DNA of 64,000 nt from Nocardia sp. NRRL S-836 (lineage in GTDB: Bacteria > Actinomycetota > Actinomycetes > Mycobacteriales > Pseudonocardiaceae), in assembly GCF_001279525.1 (NCBI RefSeq), contig NZ_LGDY01000095.1, positions 1-64,000 on the forward strand, given 5' to 3'. Shown one piece after another: positions 7,976 through 18,936 of this stretch; the stretch's first letter is position 1; every line of letters begins with the position of its first letter. Below the pieces are notes generated by a model. That model ran no database searches and was not told the DNA's origin. It saw nothing but the letters and a program-made list of their open reading frames with translations. The position numbers and the translations under genes were made by a program.

Positions 7976-9514
7976 TCAGACCGAGGTGAACACCATCGAG
8001 TGCCAGCCCGTGGCGCCGTCCGGGATGGGGGCGGCGCGGTCGTTGGTCTGGGTGTAGCCCTTGCGGTCGGTGGCGCGGCATTCCACGGTGTGGTTGCCCG
8101 GCGCCAGGTCCAGCTCGATGCGCCACATGCGCCACGTGTCGACGTTGACCTCGGTGCTCAGGGTGGTCTGCTGCCACGGGCCGCCGTCGACGCGGACCTC
8201 GACGCGGTCGATGCCGGTGTGCTGGGCCCAGGCGATGCCCGCCGCGACGAAGCGGCCGGCCGGTACGCGTTCGAAGGACTTCGGGCGGTCCACCCTGGAC
8301 ATCACCTTCACCGGGGCCTTCTTGCCCCAGCCGCGCTGGGCCCAGTACGGGTCGAACGCGGCGAAGGTGGTGAGTTCCGCGTCCACCAACCACTTCGTCG
8401 CGGAGACGTAGCCGTAGAGGCCGGGAACGACCATGCGGACCGGGAAGCCGCGTTCGAGTGGCAGCGGTTCGCCGTTCATGCCGAGGGCCAGCATCGCGTT
8501 CGAGCCCGGGGCCATGATCGAGGCGACCGGGGTGCCGCACGTCCAGCCGTCCACGCTGCGGGTCGCGAGCTGGTCGGCGCCGGGGCGGACACCGGCCTCG
8601 CGCAACAGGTCCGGCAGGGAGATGCCGATGAAGTTCGACGTGGAGATGTACGGGCCGCCGACCTCGTTGGACACGCACACCAGCGTGATGGTCTTCTCCA
8701 CCAGCGGGCGCCGCAGCAGGTCGTCGTAGGTGAGCACCATCTCGTTGTCCACCATGCCGTGCAGGCGCAGGCGCCAGTCCTCGGCGCGCAGGCGCGGGAT
8801 GCTGAGCGCGGTGTCGACGCGGTAGAACTTGTCGTTCGGCGTGATGAACGGCGGTGTGCCCTCGCGGGCGAAGTCGGCGCCGAACGGGATCTCCGGCGCG
8901 GTGTCGCCCGGCTTCAACGTGATGCCGCGCCGCGAGGCTTCCACGTCCACCCGGCCGGCGAGCCACTGGCCGCCCACCGCGGCCACACCGGCACCGGCGG
9001 CGACCGCCGCGGTCGACAGCAGGAACCGTCGTCTGCCCGGCGCGACCGCGGGCGCCTGGGACCACAGCCAGCGGAACGCCGCGACGCCGACCACGAGACT
9101 GGCCAGCGGGGCGATCACCGACCAGCCGGTCGTCGTCGGCCTGGCGAGCACCGCGGCGACACCGAGCAGGCCGAGCGCCCCGGCGAGGACGGTGCCCGGC
9201 CACGGGCTGCGGCGCGACACCAGCCCGGCGACCACGCCGAGTCCGGCGAGCACGACCGCCATGCCGGCCAGCAGCACGAGCTTGTCGTTCTCGCCGAACG
9301 TGCGGACCGCGAAGTCCTTGACCGGGTGCGGCGTCAGGTCGATCGCGGTGTTGCCGACCGCGAGGAACGGAGACGCCAGCGGGCTCACGAGCCCCGCGAC
9401 GAGATGCCCCGCGGCCAGCGCCGCGGCCACCGACACCAGGCCGATGAGGATGGTTCGTGTTGCCTTCACACCGGTGGTTCGGAGCGGGCCGCTGACCGGA
9501 TTGCCCGCCGGCAC
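7976..9514 (-). CDS. membrane-anchored molybdopterin-dependent oxidoreductase, sulfite oxidase family
   Basis: A 512-residue protein. Four to five hydrophobic segments in the first about 165 residues are followed by the junction PGRRRFLLSTAAVAAGAG, which resembles a twin-arginine signal anchor. The external part has the sulfite-oxidase molybdopterin domain (about 230-400; FYRVDTALSIPRL, LTYDDLLRRPLVEK, TLVCVSNEVGGPYIST with the Mo-ligand Cys, and GWTCGTPVASIM) and a C-terminal dimerisation domain (AWAQHTGIDRVEV, WRMWRIEL, NHTVECRATDRKG). It probably oxidises a small substrate at the outer face of the membrane; the substrate is unknown. Start is GTG 9514, or GTG 9469, which gives MKATRTIL at the first membrane segment. 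It lies 42 nt downstream of the subtilase gene on the same strand. Confidence 0.88.
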   Translation of the reverse strand: MPAGNPVSGPLRTTGVKATRTILIGLVSVAAALAAGHLVAGLVSPLASPFLAVGNTAIDLTPHPVKDFAVRTFGENDKLVLLAGMAVVLAGLGVVAGLVSRRSPWPGTVLAGALGLLGVAAVLARPTTTGWSVIAPLASLVVGVAAFRWLWSQAPAVAPGRRRFLLSTAAVAAGAGVAAVGGQWLAGRVDVEASRRGITLKPGDTAPEIPFGADFAREGTPPFITPNDKFYRVDTALSIPRLRAEDWRLRLHGMVDNEMVLTYDDLLRRPLVEKTITLVCVSNEVGGPYISTSNFIGISLPDLLREAGVRPGADQLATRSVDGWTCGTPVASIMAPGSNAMLALGMNGEPLPLERGFPVRMVVPGLYGYVSATKWLVDAELTTFAAFDPYWAQRGWGKKAPVKVMSRVDRPKSFERVPAGRFVAAGIAWAQHTGIDRVEVRVDGGPWQQTTLSTEVNVDTWRMWRIELDLAPGNHTVECRATDRKGYTQTNDRAAPIPDGATGWHSMVFTSV

Positions 9515-9556
9515 CGGCGGAGAAGCAGGGCGTGCCTGCTCCTCCGCCGATGAGGA

Positions 9557-12500
9557 CTACCTCAGGCGGTAGGCGCGCAGCACCGTCTGGTCGACGGTGT
9601 TGCCGTCGCTGTCGCGTGCGGTCACGCGCAACGACACGAACCCGCCCACCGTTCCGCCCGCGGGCACCAGACCGGTGACGGGCACCCAGGTGGCGCCGTC
9701 GTCGAACGAGGCGTAGGCGCGCAGGTCGCGCACGTCGGCCCGGCCTGCCCCGGCCTGCCGGGCCGCGGTGAACCTCGCGGGCATCGGCACGCCCGCCTTC
9801 CAGCTGTTGCGCTGGTCGAGCGGCAGCGCGTAGTCCACCTCCAGCAACGGCAGCTTGCCGTCGGCCGGCGAGGAGAACTCCCACGTCGCCCGCACGTCCG
9901 TGGACAGCGCCACGGCGGCACGCGTCGCGTGCAGGTCCAGCGTGTAGCGGCCGTCCCGCGCGGGTGCGTAGAAACGGCTGTTGTAGAGGAAGTCCGTGCC
10001 GAGCGACACGCCGTCGCGCTTGAGCTCCATCAGGACGCTGCTGTTGCGCACACGGCCCTCGACCGACGTGGTCAGGCCGAACGGCGAGATGTTCGCGTTG
10101 AGGTGCGGGTGCTCGCGGAACACGCCGCCGCCCTGCGGCCACGGTGCGTCCGACCTGCCGAGCCGCGGTGCGGCGACCCCGCGCAGGGCCGAGCGCTCGT
10201 ACCTGCGGCCCGGTTCGAACCGGTCGATGCGCAGGTTGGCCCAGGAGTGCGTCAGCGCGTCGTCACCGTCGTCGGCGAACCGGCCGACGACGCCCTCGTT
10301 GAACCAGCGGCCCGGCGAGAAGTACTCGACGCGCGTGGCGGGCGAGCCGAGTGGCTCGTCGACGTAGAGGTCGGGGTTGAGCACGCCGTCGACGACCGGG
10401 TAGTTGCGGGTGGTCACCGTGCTGTCCGCGCCGGACGTGGCGTACCGCGCCCGCACCTCGGCCAGCGCGGACCGCTGGACGCGGTAGGTCTTCCCGGCCG
10501 GCAAGCCGCCCTTCTCCCCCTGGTGCACGGTGTACGACACCGGGGAGGTGGTCAGCGCGCGCAACGTGAGCTTCGCGGGCACCTGCGCTTCGAGGTGCTC
10601 GGCCACCGTGACCACCGGCAGCTCGGTGCGGTCGCCGAACGCCATCGACACCGGGCTCGCCCACAGCACCGCGGCCGCACCGGCCTGCTTGAGATCCCTC
10701 GCGACGATGAACGGGATTTCGTCGGTGGGCCGCACCAGCACCATCTTGCCGCGCACGTCGGCACTGCCGCGTTCCACGACGTCGTAGCTGTGGTCGCCCT
10801 GCGGCAGGTAGGGGCTGTCGGCGAAGTAGTTCACCGGCAGGCCCCCGACGGCCGTGATCTTCGGCTGGGCGGCGACGAGCACGGTGTCGTAGGCGAGGTC
10901 GGGCAGCGGCTCGCCGAACGACAGGCCGTAGACCGGCACGCGGCCGTCGATCCTGGACCAGATCGAGTCGCGGAACGCCGGGTTCACCGGCACCTTCATG
11001 ATCGTCTGCCGGTACAGCGGCGTCACGCGGTGGTCGTCCAGCTCGAACGAGATCGGGCGCGCTTGGCGCAGGTCGAGGTGCACGGCGACGTCCGCGGTCA
11101 TCGACACCCGGCCGGACACGTCGGTCACCGACGCCGGCGCGTACCAGGTGCGGGTCCGCGCGCCCTCGGCGAACCGGGCGAGCACGGCGTAGTCGCCGAC
11201 CGGCAGGCGTGCCGACAGCGTGCCGTCCTGGCCGAGCTCCAGCACCGAGGAGTTCTTCGTGGCCAGGTCGACCAGGACCACCCAGCCGTTGCCGACGGGT
11301 TTGCCGTCGCGGCCGGTGGCCTTGAGCGACAGGCCGTGCCGTTCCGGCTCGACGGTGCCGCCGACGGACGTGGTCAGCTCGACACCGGCCGCGGTCGCAC
11401 GCAGTCGTCCGGTGAACGCGCCGAGGCCCTTGCCGGGGTCCAGCACGACGTCAACGGTGGCCGACCCCCGCGCGGGCACGACGACCGACGGCGCGACCGC
11501 GAACCGGGCACCCAGGTCGTGCCGCAGGGTCAGGGACACCGGCTGGTCACCGGCGTTGCGGTAGGTGACCTTCTTCGTCACCGGTTCGGCGTGCGGCCAG
11601 GTCACCAGCCCGAACGACAGGCTGCCCGCGTCCGCGGTCACCTGCTGGGTGACCGCGCGGCCCACGTTCAGCAGCCCGGTGCCGCCGTCGTCCGGCGAGA
11701 ACGCGAGCGGCTTCACCGTCGACATCAGCCGCGCCTTCAGCTCCGCCGCGCTGATGGACGGGTCGCGCTGCAACACGATCGCCGCCGCACCCGCCACGTG
11801 CGGCGCCGCCATCGACGTGCCGGACAGCCGCGCGTGCAGGTCGTCCACGGCGGCGTCCGGGTAGGTGCCGGCCGCCCGCGCCGCCACGATGTCCTCACCG
11901 GGTGCCGCGATGTCCGGCTTCATCGCCAGGTCACCGGCACGCGGACCACGCGACGACGACTCGTGCACCTCGCCGAACTTGGTCAGGTTCGCCACGGCCA
12001 GCGCGGCGTCGGCGGCAGCGGGCGTGCTGACCTTCTGCCAGCCGCCGTAGTTGCCCGCCGCGACCACGAACAACGCGCCCGTCTCCGCGGTGAGCTGGTT
12101 GAGCTTGAGCGACAACGGGTCGGTGCCGTCGCTCTCGTAGCCGCCCAGGCTCAGGTTGACGACCTTGGCGCCGACCTCGCGCGTGGCCCACTCCATGCCC
12201 GCGATGACCGCGCTCTCGGAACAGCCGTCGCTCTCGCACACCCGGCCGACCGCGAGCTTCGCGCCCTTGGCCACACCGCGGTACTTCTCACCGTGACCGG
12301 CGATGATGGACGCGACGTGCGTGCCGTGGCCGACGTCGTCCTGGATGCCCTTCGCCGTGAAGTCCTTCGCGACCCGCACGACGTCCTTGAGCTCGGGGTG
12401 CTGCTGGTCGTAGCCGCTGTCGAGCACCGCGACCGTGACGCCGGTGCCGTCGAACCCCGCCTCCCACGCGGCGGGCGCGCCCACCATCGGGACGCTCACG

Positions 12501-12982
12501 TCCAGCGAGACGCGGGCCTTGCCGTCGAGCCACAGCTTCCCCGCGCCGGACGTGCGGGCGGCGCGCTGCGTCCAGCGCTGGGCCGCCTCCTTCTTCCGCA
12601 CCGCCCCGGCCGTCCGCAAACCGTTGTCCAGCAACGGGATCCGGTCGGTCTTGGCGTCGGTGTAGCCGTAGGCGTGCAACGCGGTGACGTCGAAGAACCG
12701 CTTGTCGACCCGGTTCTGCGCGACCTCGCCGACCGCGTCCGCGGGCACCACGTACTGGTGGCCGTTCCGCACGTACTGGGCGAACGTCATGCCGGGCCGC
12801 CCCTCGACCCTGACCAGCTCGCCCCTCTCGTTCACGACGACCTCGTCACCGCTGATCAGCGTGATGACCTCGGCCGGTCCTGCTCCGGACCCGGCGGGTT
12901 CCGGTGCCGCCTGCGCGGTCGCCATCGGGCTGAGCAGCCCGGCGACGAGCGCGGCGACCGTGAAACAGCGTGCTTTGCGCAC
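9557..12982 (-). CDS. secreted subtilisin-like serine protease (peptidase S8)
   Basis: A 1141-residue exoprotease. GTG 12982 is preceded by GGGGAGGAC and gives a signal peptide (MRKARCFTVAALVAGLL, cleavage near ATAQA-AP). A pro-region of about 120 residues follows. The S8 domain covers about 165-440 with catalytic Asp188 (AVLDSGYD), His219 (VGHGTHVAS) and Ser390 (SGTSMAAPH). The rest is beta-rich: an Ig-like segment, a protease-associated-like insert (GKMVLVRPTDEIPFIVARD), and a C-terminal beta-sandwich region. This fits large S8 proteases of actinomycetes that digest extracellular protein. A hairpin terminator separates it from dnaE1; the oxidoreductase gene downstream may share its transcript. 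Confidence 0.92.
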   Translation of the reverse strand: MRKARCFTVAALVAGLLSPMATAQAAPEPAGSGAGPAEVITLISGDEVVVNERGELVRVEGRPGMTFAQYVRNGHQYVVPADAVGEVAQNRVDKRFFDVTALHAYGYTDAKTDRIPLLDNGLRTAGAVRKKEAAQRWTQRAARTSGAGKLWLDGKARVSLDVSVPMVGAPAAWEAGFDGTGVTVAVLDSGYDQQHPELKDVVRVAKDFTAKGIQDDVGHGTHVASIIAGHGEKYRGVAKGAKLAVGRVCESDGCSESAVIAGMEWATREVGAKVVNLSLGGYESDGTDPLSLKLNQLTAETGALFVVAAGNYGGWQKVSTPAAADAALAVANLTKFGEVHESSSRGPRAGDLAMKPDIAAPGEDIVAARAAGTYPDAAVDDLHARLSGTSMAAPHVAGAAAIVLQRDPSISAAELKARLMSTVKPLAFSPDDGGTGLLNVGRAVTQQVTADAGSLSFGLVTWPHAEPVTKKVTYRNAGDQPVSLTLRHDLGARFAVAPSVVVPARGSATVDVVLDPGKGLGAFTGRLRATAAGVELTTSVGGTVEPERHGLSLKATGRDGKPVGNGWVVLVDLATKNSSVLELGQDGTLSARLPVGDYAVLARFAEGARTRTWYAPASVTDVSGRVSMTADVAVHLDLRQARPISFELDDHRVTPLYRQTIMKVPVNPAFRDSIWSRIDGRVPVYGLSFGEPLPDLAYDTVLVAAQPKITAVGGLPVNYFADSPYLPQGDHSYDVVERGSADVRGKMVLVRPTDEIPFIVARDLKQAGAAAVLWASPVSMAFGDRTELPVVTVAEHLEAQVPAKLTLRALTTSPVSYTVHQGEKGGLPAGKTYRVQRSALAEVRARYATSGADSTVTTRNYPVVDGVLNPDLYVDEPLGSPATRVEYFSPGRWFNEGVVGRFADDGDDALTHSWANLRIDRFEPGRRYERSALRGVAAPRLGRSDAPWPQGGGVFREHPHLNANISPFGLTTSVEGRVRNSSVLMELKRDGVSLGTDFLYNSRFYAPARDGRYTLDLHATRAAVALSTDVRATWEFSSPADGKLPLLEVDYALPLDQRNSWKAGVPMPARFTAARQAGAGRADVRDLRAYASFDDGATWVPVTGLVPAGGTVGGFVSLRVTARDSDGNTVDQTVLRAYRLR

Positions 12983-13075
12983 GTGTCCTCCCCAGAGGTG
13001 ATGAGACGGTGTCAACCGCTCACCTGGACACAACTCCAGGAGGGGCCCGGCAGGTTGCATTCCATCAACGGTGAA

Positions 13076-13105
13076 GGGGACGGCCGCGTGGCAGCGGCCG
13101 TCCCC
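13076..13105. terminator. hairpin between dnaE1 and the subtilase gene
   Basis: GGGGACGGCCGC (13076-13087) pairs with GCGGCCGTCCCC (13094-13105) around GTGGCA. It lies just after the dnaE1 stop, between two genes on the minus strand. Confidence 0.8.
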
Positions 13106-13134
13106 TCCAGCGGTGCGGTGTCAGCGGTGGACCG

Positions 13135-16100
13135 TCACCTTTGGACGGTCACACCGCGGATCGTCTTGAGGTCACCGAAGAACGACGGCGTCGGCTGGAC
13201 CCGGTAGTTGTCCACGACCAGCAGCTCCTTCGTCTTGTCGCGGCGCTGGACCTCCAGGTGCACGGCGACGTGGCCCTCGTGCGACTTGAGCGTCAGCTTG
13301 AGCTCCTCGACGATCTCCGGCGTGAGGTTCTTCGCCTGCAGGCCCAGGACGATCGGCGGGTCGGCGTCGGGGTTGAGCTCGGCGTCGCTGATGTCGAGCG
13401 GGATGACGCCGTCGCCGAAGATGGCCATCTTGTCCTCGCGCCAGTTGACGCGGCCCTTGACGCAGACGGCGGAGTCGAGCTCCAGGTCGTCCTTGAGCAC
13501 CTCGTAGGACTTCGGGAAGAACAACACCTCGATGGAGGCGTCGAGGTCCTCGATCACGGTGATCGCCCAGGGCTGGCCGTTCTTGTTCACCCGGCGCTCG
13601 ATCGACGAGATCATGCCGGAGACGATCAGCTCGCCCTCCTTGGGCGGGTCGTCCAGGATCACGGCGATGGGCCGCGGGGCGTGCTTGCGCAGGATGCGTT
13701 CGGCGCCGTCGAGGGGGTGCGAGGAGACGTAGAGGCCCAGCATCTCCTTCTCGTAGCTGAGCATCTGCTTGCGCGGGTACTCGTCGGCACCGATCTTGAG
13801 GTGCGCGAGCGGCGAGGTGCTGTCGTCGGCGTCGTCGGCGCTGTCGGCACCGAAGAGGTCGAACTGGCCCTCCGCCTCCTTGCGCTTGATCGGCACGACG
13901 GCGTCGACCGCGTCCTCGTGGACCTGGAAGATGCCCAGGCGCGGGTGGCCGAACGAGTCGAACGCACCGGCCTTCGTCAGCGACTCGATGACGCGCTTGT
14001 TGCAGACCACGAGCTCGGACTTGTCCATGAAGTCCGTGAAGGACGTGTAGGCGCCCTTCTCCTGCCGGGTCTTGATGATGGACTCGACGACGTTCGCGCC
14101 GACGTTGCGGATCGCACCGAGGCCGAAGCGGATGTCGGTGCCGACCGCGCTGAAGCGCAGGGCCGACTCGTTGACGTCCGGCGGGAGGACCTTGATGCCC
14201 AGGCGGCGGCACTCGGCGAGGTAGACGGCGGACTTGTCCTTGTTGTCGCCGACCGAGGTGAGCAGGGCGGCCATGTACTCGGCCTGGAAGTTCGCCTTCA
14301 GGTAGGCGGTCCAGTACGAGATGAGGCCGTACGCGGCCGCGTGCGACTTGTTGAACGCGTAGCCGGCGAACGGGAGAATCGTGTCCCACAACGCCTGGAT
14401 GGCCTCGTCGGAGAAGCCGCGCGGGTCGGCCCGCATACCCGCCTGGAAGCCCTCGAACTCCTTCGCGAGGACCTCGGCCTTCTTCTTGCCCATCGCCTTG
14501 CGGAGCACGTCCGCGCGGCCCATGGAGTAACCGGCGACCTCCTGGGCGATGAACATGATCTGCTCTTGGTAGACGATCAGGCCGTGCGTCTCGCCGAGGA
14601 TCTCCTTGAGCGGTTCCTCGAGCTGCGGGTGGATCGGCTTGACCTCTTGGCGGCCGTTCTTGCGGTCGGCGTAGTCGTTGTGGGCGTTCACACCCATCGG
14701 GCCGGGCCGGTACAGCGCGCCGACGGCGACGATGTCCTCGAACGTCGTCGGCTGCATGCGGCGCAGCAGGTCGCGCATGGGGCCACCGTCGAGCTGGAAC
14801 ACGCCGAGCGTGTCACCGCGGCCGAGCAGGGCGTAGGTCTCCGGGTCGTCCAGCGACAGGTTGTCGAAGTCGGGGACGGCGGCCTCACCGCGGTTCGCCT
14901 TGATGTTGTCGATCGCGTCACCCATCACGGTGAGGTTCCGCAGACCGAGGAAGTCCATCTTGAGCAGGCCGATGTTCTCGCACGACGGGTAGTCCCAGCC
15001 GGTGATGAACGAGCCGTCGGGGCGGTACCAGAGCGGGATCGACTCGGTGAGCGGGTCCTTCGACATGATGACCGCACACGCGTGCACACCGGCGTTGCGG
15101 ATCAGGCCCTCCAGGCCGAGCGCGGTGTCGAAGATCTCTTTCACCTGCACGTCGGTCTCCAGCAGCGACCGGACCTCGGCCGCCTCGCCGTAGCGCGGGT
15201 GGCTCTTGTCGACGATGCCCTTGAGCGGGATGTCCTTCGCCATGATCGGTGGCGGCAGCGCCTTGGAGATCTTGTCGGCGATCGCGAAGCCCGGCTGGCC
15301 GTGGTGCACTCGCGCCGAGTCCTTCAACGCCGCCTTCGTCTTGATGGTGCCGAACGTGATGACCTGCGCCACCTTGTCCGCGCCGTACTTCTCGCTCGCG
15401 TAGCGGATCATCTCGCCACGCCGGCGGTCGTCGAAGTCGATGTCGATGTCGGGCATGGCGGTGCGCTCGGGGTTCAGGAACCGCTCGAACAGCAGACCGT
15501 GCGGGATGGGGTCGATGTTCGTGATGCCCATCGCCCACGACACGGCGGCACCTGCCGCGGAGCCGCGGCCGGGACCGACCCGGATGCCGACGCTGCGGGC
15601 GTAGCTGATCAGGTCGGCGACGATGAGGAAGTACGCCGGGAAGCCCTTGTCGATGATGACCTGGGCCTCGTAGTCGCAGCGCTTGATGTACTCGTCGGGG
15701 ACGGGCTCGCCCTTGAACCGCCACTCCAGGCCGCGCTGGATCTCCTTGCGGAACCAGGACGCCTGGTCCTCGCCCTCGGGGACCTCGAAGTTCGGGATGC
15801 GGTCGCGCGGGGTCCACACGTCCTCGTACGACTCGATCATCTCGGCCACGAGCAGCGTGTTGTCGCAGGCCTCCGGCAGCTCCTTGAAGACCTCGCGCAT
15901 CTCCGCGGCCGACTTCAGGTAGTAACCGTCACCGTCGAACTTGAACCGGTTCGGGTCGGTCAGCATCTTGCCGGACTGCACGCAGAGCAACGCCGAGTGC
16001 GTGTCCGCCTGCTCCTTGGTGACGTAGTGGCTGTCGTTCGTCGCCAGCGGCGGGATGCCGAGCTTCTTGCTGATCGCGAGCAGGTCCTCGCGGACCCGCG

Positions 16101-16695
16101 TCTCGATGCTCAGACCGTGGTCCATCAGCTCCAGGAAGAAGTTCTCCTTGCCGAAGATGTCCTGGTAGTCGCCGGCGGCCTTGTAGGCCTCCTCGACCTG
16201 GCCGAGCCGCAGCCGGGTCTGCACCTCACCGGACGGGCACCCGGTCGTGGCGATGATGCCCTCGGAGTGCTCGGCGACCAGCCCGCGGTCCATGCGCGGC
16301 TTGTAGTAGTAGCCGGTCTTGCTGGCCTCGGTGTGCAGCCGGAACAGGTTGCGCAGGCCGACGGCGTTCTTCGCCCACATCGTCATGTGGGTGTAGGCGC
16401 CGGCACCGGAGATGTCGTCGCCGCGCTGGGACGGGTCGCCCCAGAACACCGGCTTGTTGTGCAGCCGGTTGTGCGGCGCGAGGTAGGCCTCGATGCCGAT
16501 GATCGGCTTGATCCCGGTCTTGGTCGCCGTCTGGTAGAACTCGTCGGCCCCGTACATGTTGCCGTGGTCGCTCATGCCCACCGCGGACATGCCCAGCCGC
16601 TCGGCTTCCTCGAACAGCGGGGCCACCTTGGCCGCGCCGTCGAGCATCGAGTACTCGGTGTGCACGTGCAGGTGGACGAACGACTGCCCAGACAA
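13135..16695 (-). CDS. dnaE1: DNA polymerase III subunit alpha
   Basis: A 1186-residue protein of normal length for actinobacterial DnaE1, the catalytic subunit of the replicative polymerase. TTG 16695 is preceded by GGGAGG and gives [18 protein letters not shown]. The order is an N-terminal PHP domain ([19 protein letters not shown]), the polymerase palm with catalytic acidic residues in [15 protein letters not shown] (about residue 420), the YRPGPMG and VYQEQIM finger motifs, a helix-hairpin-helix region, and a C-terminal OB-fold and beta-clamp binding region. It is a single housekeeping gene bounded by noncoding DNA upstream and a terminator downstream. Confidence 0.98.
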   Translation of the reverse strand: MSGQSFVHLHVHTEYSMLDGAAKVAPLFEEAERLGMSAVGMSDHGNMYGADEFYQTATKTGIKPIIGIEAYLAPHNRLHNKPVFWGDPSQRGDDISGAGAYTHMTMWAKNAVGLRNLFRLHTEASKTGYYYKPRMDRGLVAEHSEGIIATTGCPSGEVQTRLRLGQVEEAYKAAGDYQDIFGKENFFLELMDHGLSIETRVREDLLAISKKLGIPPLATNDSHYVTKEQADTHSALLCVQSGKMLTDPNRFKFDGDGYYLKSAAEMREVFKELPEACDNTLLVAEMIESYEDVWTPRDRIPNFEVPEGEDQASWFRKEIQRGLEWRFKGEPVPDEYIKRCDYEAQVIIDKGFPAYFLIVADLISYARSVGIRVGPGRGSAAGAAVSWAMGITNIDPIPHGLLFERFLNPERTAMPDIDIDFDDRRRGEMIRYASEKYGADKVAQVITFGTIKTKAALKDSARVHHGQPGFAIADKISKALPPPIMAKDIPLKGIVDKSHPRYGEAAEVRSLLETDVQVKEIFDTALGLEGLIRNAGVHACAVIMSKDPLTESIPLWYRPDGSFITGWDYPSCENIGLLKMDFLGLRNLTVMGDAIDNIKANRGEAAVPDFDNLSLDDPETYALLGRGDTLGVFQLDGGPMRDLLRRMQPTTFEDIVAVGALYRPGPMGVNAHNDYADRKNGRQEVKPIHPQLEEPLKEILGETHGLIVYQEQIMFIAQEVAGYSMGRADVLRKAMGKKKAEVLAKEFEGFQAGMRADPRGFSDEAIQALWDTILPFAGYAFNKSHAAAYGLISYWTAYLKANFQAEYMAALLTSVGDNKDKSAVYLAECRRLGIKVLPPDVNESALRFSAVGTDIRFGLGAIRNVGANVVESIIKTRQEKGAYTSFTDFMDKSELVVCNKRVIESLTKAGAFDSFGHPRLGIFQVHEDAVDAVVPIKRKEAEGQFDLFGADSADDADDSTSPLAHLKIGADEYPRKQMLSYEKEMLGLYVSSHPLDGAERILRKHAPRPIAVILDDPPKEGELIVSGMISSIERRVNKNGQPWAITVIEDLDASIEVLFFPKSYEVLKDDLELDSAVCVKGRVNWREDKMAIFGDGVIPLDISDAELNPDADPPIVLGLQAKNLTPEIVEELKLTLKSHEGHVAVHLEVQRRDKTKELLVVDNYRVQPTPSFFGDLKTIRGVTVQR

Positions 16696-17189
16696 GGCGG
16701 AGACCTCCCGACATCGTGGTCATCGACTGTGCTGGACCCAGCACGGACCAGACGCACAGCCTAGCCCGAGCCGGGTGGGGACCTCCGGACGCACACCGGG
16801 TGATTTCAAGATCAACATCCGCGAGGTCCGAAAAACCATTCCGGATGTTTTTTCGCAATGGATTGACGACCACCCGAACAACACCACCGCGGCAATTCTG
16901 CCGGACAGCGGAGTTCTCAGATCCGCCTCTTTCAGAACGCCCATTCGAGGTCGATTCCGGCGAAGTACAGCCGGGCGAACGTGACGCGACGAACACCACC
17001 CCGCGAGGGCGAGCCGGGCGCGCTCGGCTGAGAACAGGGCGTAACCTACGGTGACCGGCACCGGCCCGGCGATCCGGTGCTGTGACTCCGGCCACGGAAC
17101 GAGGCCGGGCAGGCGGCGGTTGCGCGGCCTTTGCGGCTCCTTCACCGGTTGTGCATTGACTTGCCGCCGAAGCACGTCAAACTGCACAA
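16696..17189. other. noncoding interval between dnaE1 and the desaturase gene
   Basis: This 494-bp divergent spacer has no convincing ORF. It includes a relatively AT-rich stretch around 16800-16900 that is a plausible place for the dnaE1 promoter. On the desaturase side, TTGACT at 17156-17161 could be a -35 element, but the sequence 17-18 nt downstream is a poor -10. No RNA gene was recognised. Confidence 0.5.
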
Positions 17190-18176
17190 ATGGTGCTTCG
17201 GCAGGCGAGCGACTTCGCCCAGCTGTCCGTCCTCATCAAGCAGGCCGGCCTGCTGCGGCGACGGCGCGGCTACTACTACCTCCGCATCGGCGCGAACCTG
17301 CTGGTCTACGCCGCGGCGTGGGCGGCGTTCGGCGTTCTGGGCGACTCCTGGTGGCAGCTCGCGGTGGCGGTCGTGCTGGCGGTCATGACGACGCAGCTGG
17401 CGTTCATCGGCCACGACGCGGGTCACAAGCAGATCTTCGCGTCCCGGCGTTGGAACGAGATCACCGGCTACTTCCACAGTGGACTGATCGGGGTCAGCTA
17501 CGACTGGTGGGTGGGCAAGCACAGCCGCCACCACGCCAACCCCAACCACGAGGACGAGGACCCGGACGTCGACATCTCGGTGCTGGCGTTCACCCAGCGG
17601 CAGGGCGCGGCCAAGAGCGGCGCGCTGCGGTGGATCGCCGCACGCCAGGCCGTGCTGTTCTTCCCGTTGCTGCTGCTGGAAGGCTATGCGCTGCACTGGC
17701 ACTCGATCCGGCACTCCGGGCGCGAGCGGTACCTGATGATCGCGAACGTGGTCGTGTACCTCGGTGTGGTCTTCTGGGTGCTCTCCCCCGCGTACGCCAT
17801 CGCGTTCGTGCTGGTGCACCAGGGCCTGTGGGGCCTGTACATGGGGTGTTCCTTCGCCCCCAACCACAAGGGCATGCCGGTGCTGTCGGCCGGTCACTCG
17901 CTGGACTTCCTGCGCAAGCAGGTGCTGACCTCGCGCAACGTCACCGGTGGCCCGTTCGTCGACTTCCTGCTCGGCGGGCTGAACTACCAGATCGAGCACC
18001 ACCTGTTCCCGAGCATGCCGCGGCCGGCGTTGCGGCACGCGCAGGTGATCGTGCAGAAGTTCTGCGAGCAGAACGGCATCTCCTACGCCCAATGCGGACT
18101 GTTCCGCTCGTACGGTCACGTGCTGGAGCACCTGCACGAGGTCTCGGCGCCGTTGCGCGCCGAACCCGCGGTCTGA
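17190..18176 (+). CDS. membrane fatty acid desaturase
   Basis: A 328-residue integral membrane diiron desaturase. It has all three histidine boxes: HDAGH (75-79), HSRHH (111-115) and QIEHH (267-271). The last has the Gln form typical of acyl-lipid and front-end desaturases. Hydrophobic hairpins lie at about 35-75 and 150-220. It would introduce a double bond into membrane fatty acids using O2 and electrons from ferredoxin or a reductase; the regiospecificity cannot be read. No electron-transfer partner is adjacent. ATG 17190 lies close to a possible TTGACT -35 element, so the transcript may have little or no leader. Confidence 0.9.
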   Translation: MVLRQASDFAQLSVLIKQAGLLRRRRGYYYLRIGANLLVYAAAWAAFGVLGDSWWQLAVAVVLAVMTTQLAFIGHDAGHKQIFASRRWNEITGYFHSGLIGVSYDWWVGKHSRHHANPNHEDEDPDVDISVLAFTQRQGAAKSGALRWIAARQAVLFFPLLLLEGYALHWHSIRHSGRERYLMIANVVVYLGVVFWVLSPAYAIAFVLVHQGLWGLYMGCSFAPNHKGMPVLSAGHSLDFLRKQVLTSRNVTGGPFVDFLLGGLNYQIEHHLFPSMPRPALRHAQVIVQKFCEQNGISYAQCGLFRSYGHVLEHLHEVSAPLRAEPAV

Positions 18177-18219
18177 TTCCCGCCAGACCCGCGGCGCCGC
18201 TTCGACCAGTCTTTGCCGC

Positions 18220-18921
18220 ATGGGATCACTCGAAGGCAAAGCGGCTCTGGTCACCGGCGGCAGCCGCGGGATCGGGGCGGCCGTGGCCGCCAGGCTCACC
18301 GCGCTGGGTGCGCGGGTGGCGGTCACCTACCAGAACACCAAGCCCGACACCGGGATCGCGTACCGGGCGGACAGCGCCGACCCGGACGCGGTGGTCGCGG
18401 CGGTCGACTCGGCCGCCGCGGAGTTCGGCCGGCTCGACGTGCTCGTGAACAACGCCGGCGTGTTCCACGTGGGACCGTTGGACGAGATCGGCCCCGACGA
18501 GTTCGACCACACCATGGCGGTGAACGTGCGTGCGCCCTTCCTCGCGGCACGTGCGGCGGCACGGCACATGCACGACGGTGGCCGGATCATCAGCATCGGC
18601 AGCAACGTCGCGGTGTACGCGCCGTTCCCCGGTTTCGCGTTGTACTCGGCGAGCAAGACCGCGCTCATCGGGATGACGAAGGGCCTTGCGCGTGAGCTCG
18701 GGCCGCGGGGCATCACCGCGAACATCGTCAACCCCGGTCCGACGGACACGGACATGAACCCGGCGGACGGGCCGATGGCGGACACGATCCGCGGGCTGAC
18801 CGCGCTGGGGCGCTACGGGGAGGCGGCGGAGATCGCCGAGGTGGTGGTGGCGCTGGCGGGGGACGCCGGTGCGTACGTCACCGGTGCCTCCATCAACGCG
18901 GACGGCGGGTTCACCGCCTGA
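18220..18921 (+). CDS. short-chain dehydrogenase/reductase
   Basis: A 233-residue classical SDR. The Rossmann cofactor loop is TGGSRGIG (12-19), NNAG lies at 77-80, and the catalytic Tyr142 and Lys146 are in YSASK with Ser128 upstream (ISIGSN). The C-terminal NADGG motif is present. It resembles the FabG/3-oxoacyl-ACP reductase group, which is very broad, so the substrate is unknown. It lies 43 nt after the desaturase gene on the same strand and may be cotranscribed. A terminator hairpin separates it from the convergent P450 gene. Confidence 0.9.
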   Translation: MGSLEGKAALVTGGSRGIGAAVAARLTALGARVAVTYQNTKPDTGIAYRADSADPDAVVAAVDSAAAEFGRLDVLVNNAGVFHVGPLDEIGPDEFDHTMAVNVRAPFLAARAAARHMHDGGRIISIGSNVAVYAPFPGFALYSASKTALIGMTKGLARELGPRGITANIVNPGPTDTDMNPADGPMADTIRGLTALGRYGEAAEIAEVVVALAGDAGAYVTGASINADGGFTA

Positions 18922-18936
18922 CCTGCTCCAGGCCGC

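Noticed and set aside
7941..10142. A 733-codon ORF across the oxidoreductase and subtilase genes
   Set aside because: Arg/Ala/Gly-rich out-of-frame reading; both real genes are supported by conserved motifs.
9929..13207. A 1092-codon plus-strand ORF opposite the subtilase gene
   Set aside because: Antisense shadow without recognisable domains; the minus-strand gene has a signal peptide and full catalytic triad.
13141..16764. A 1207-codon plus-strand ORF opposite dnaE1
   Set aside because: It is the high-GC shadow of dnaE1, with long Val/Asp/Arg-rich low-complexity sequence and no domain.
16720..17187. A 155-codon minus-strand ORF between dnaE1 and the desaturase
   Set aside because: No domain or ribosome site, and it covers the probable promoter regions of both neighbouring genes.
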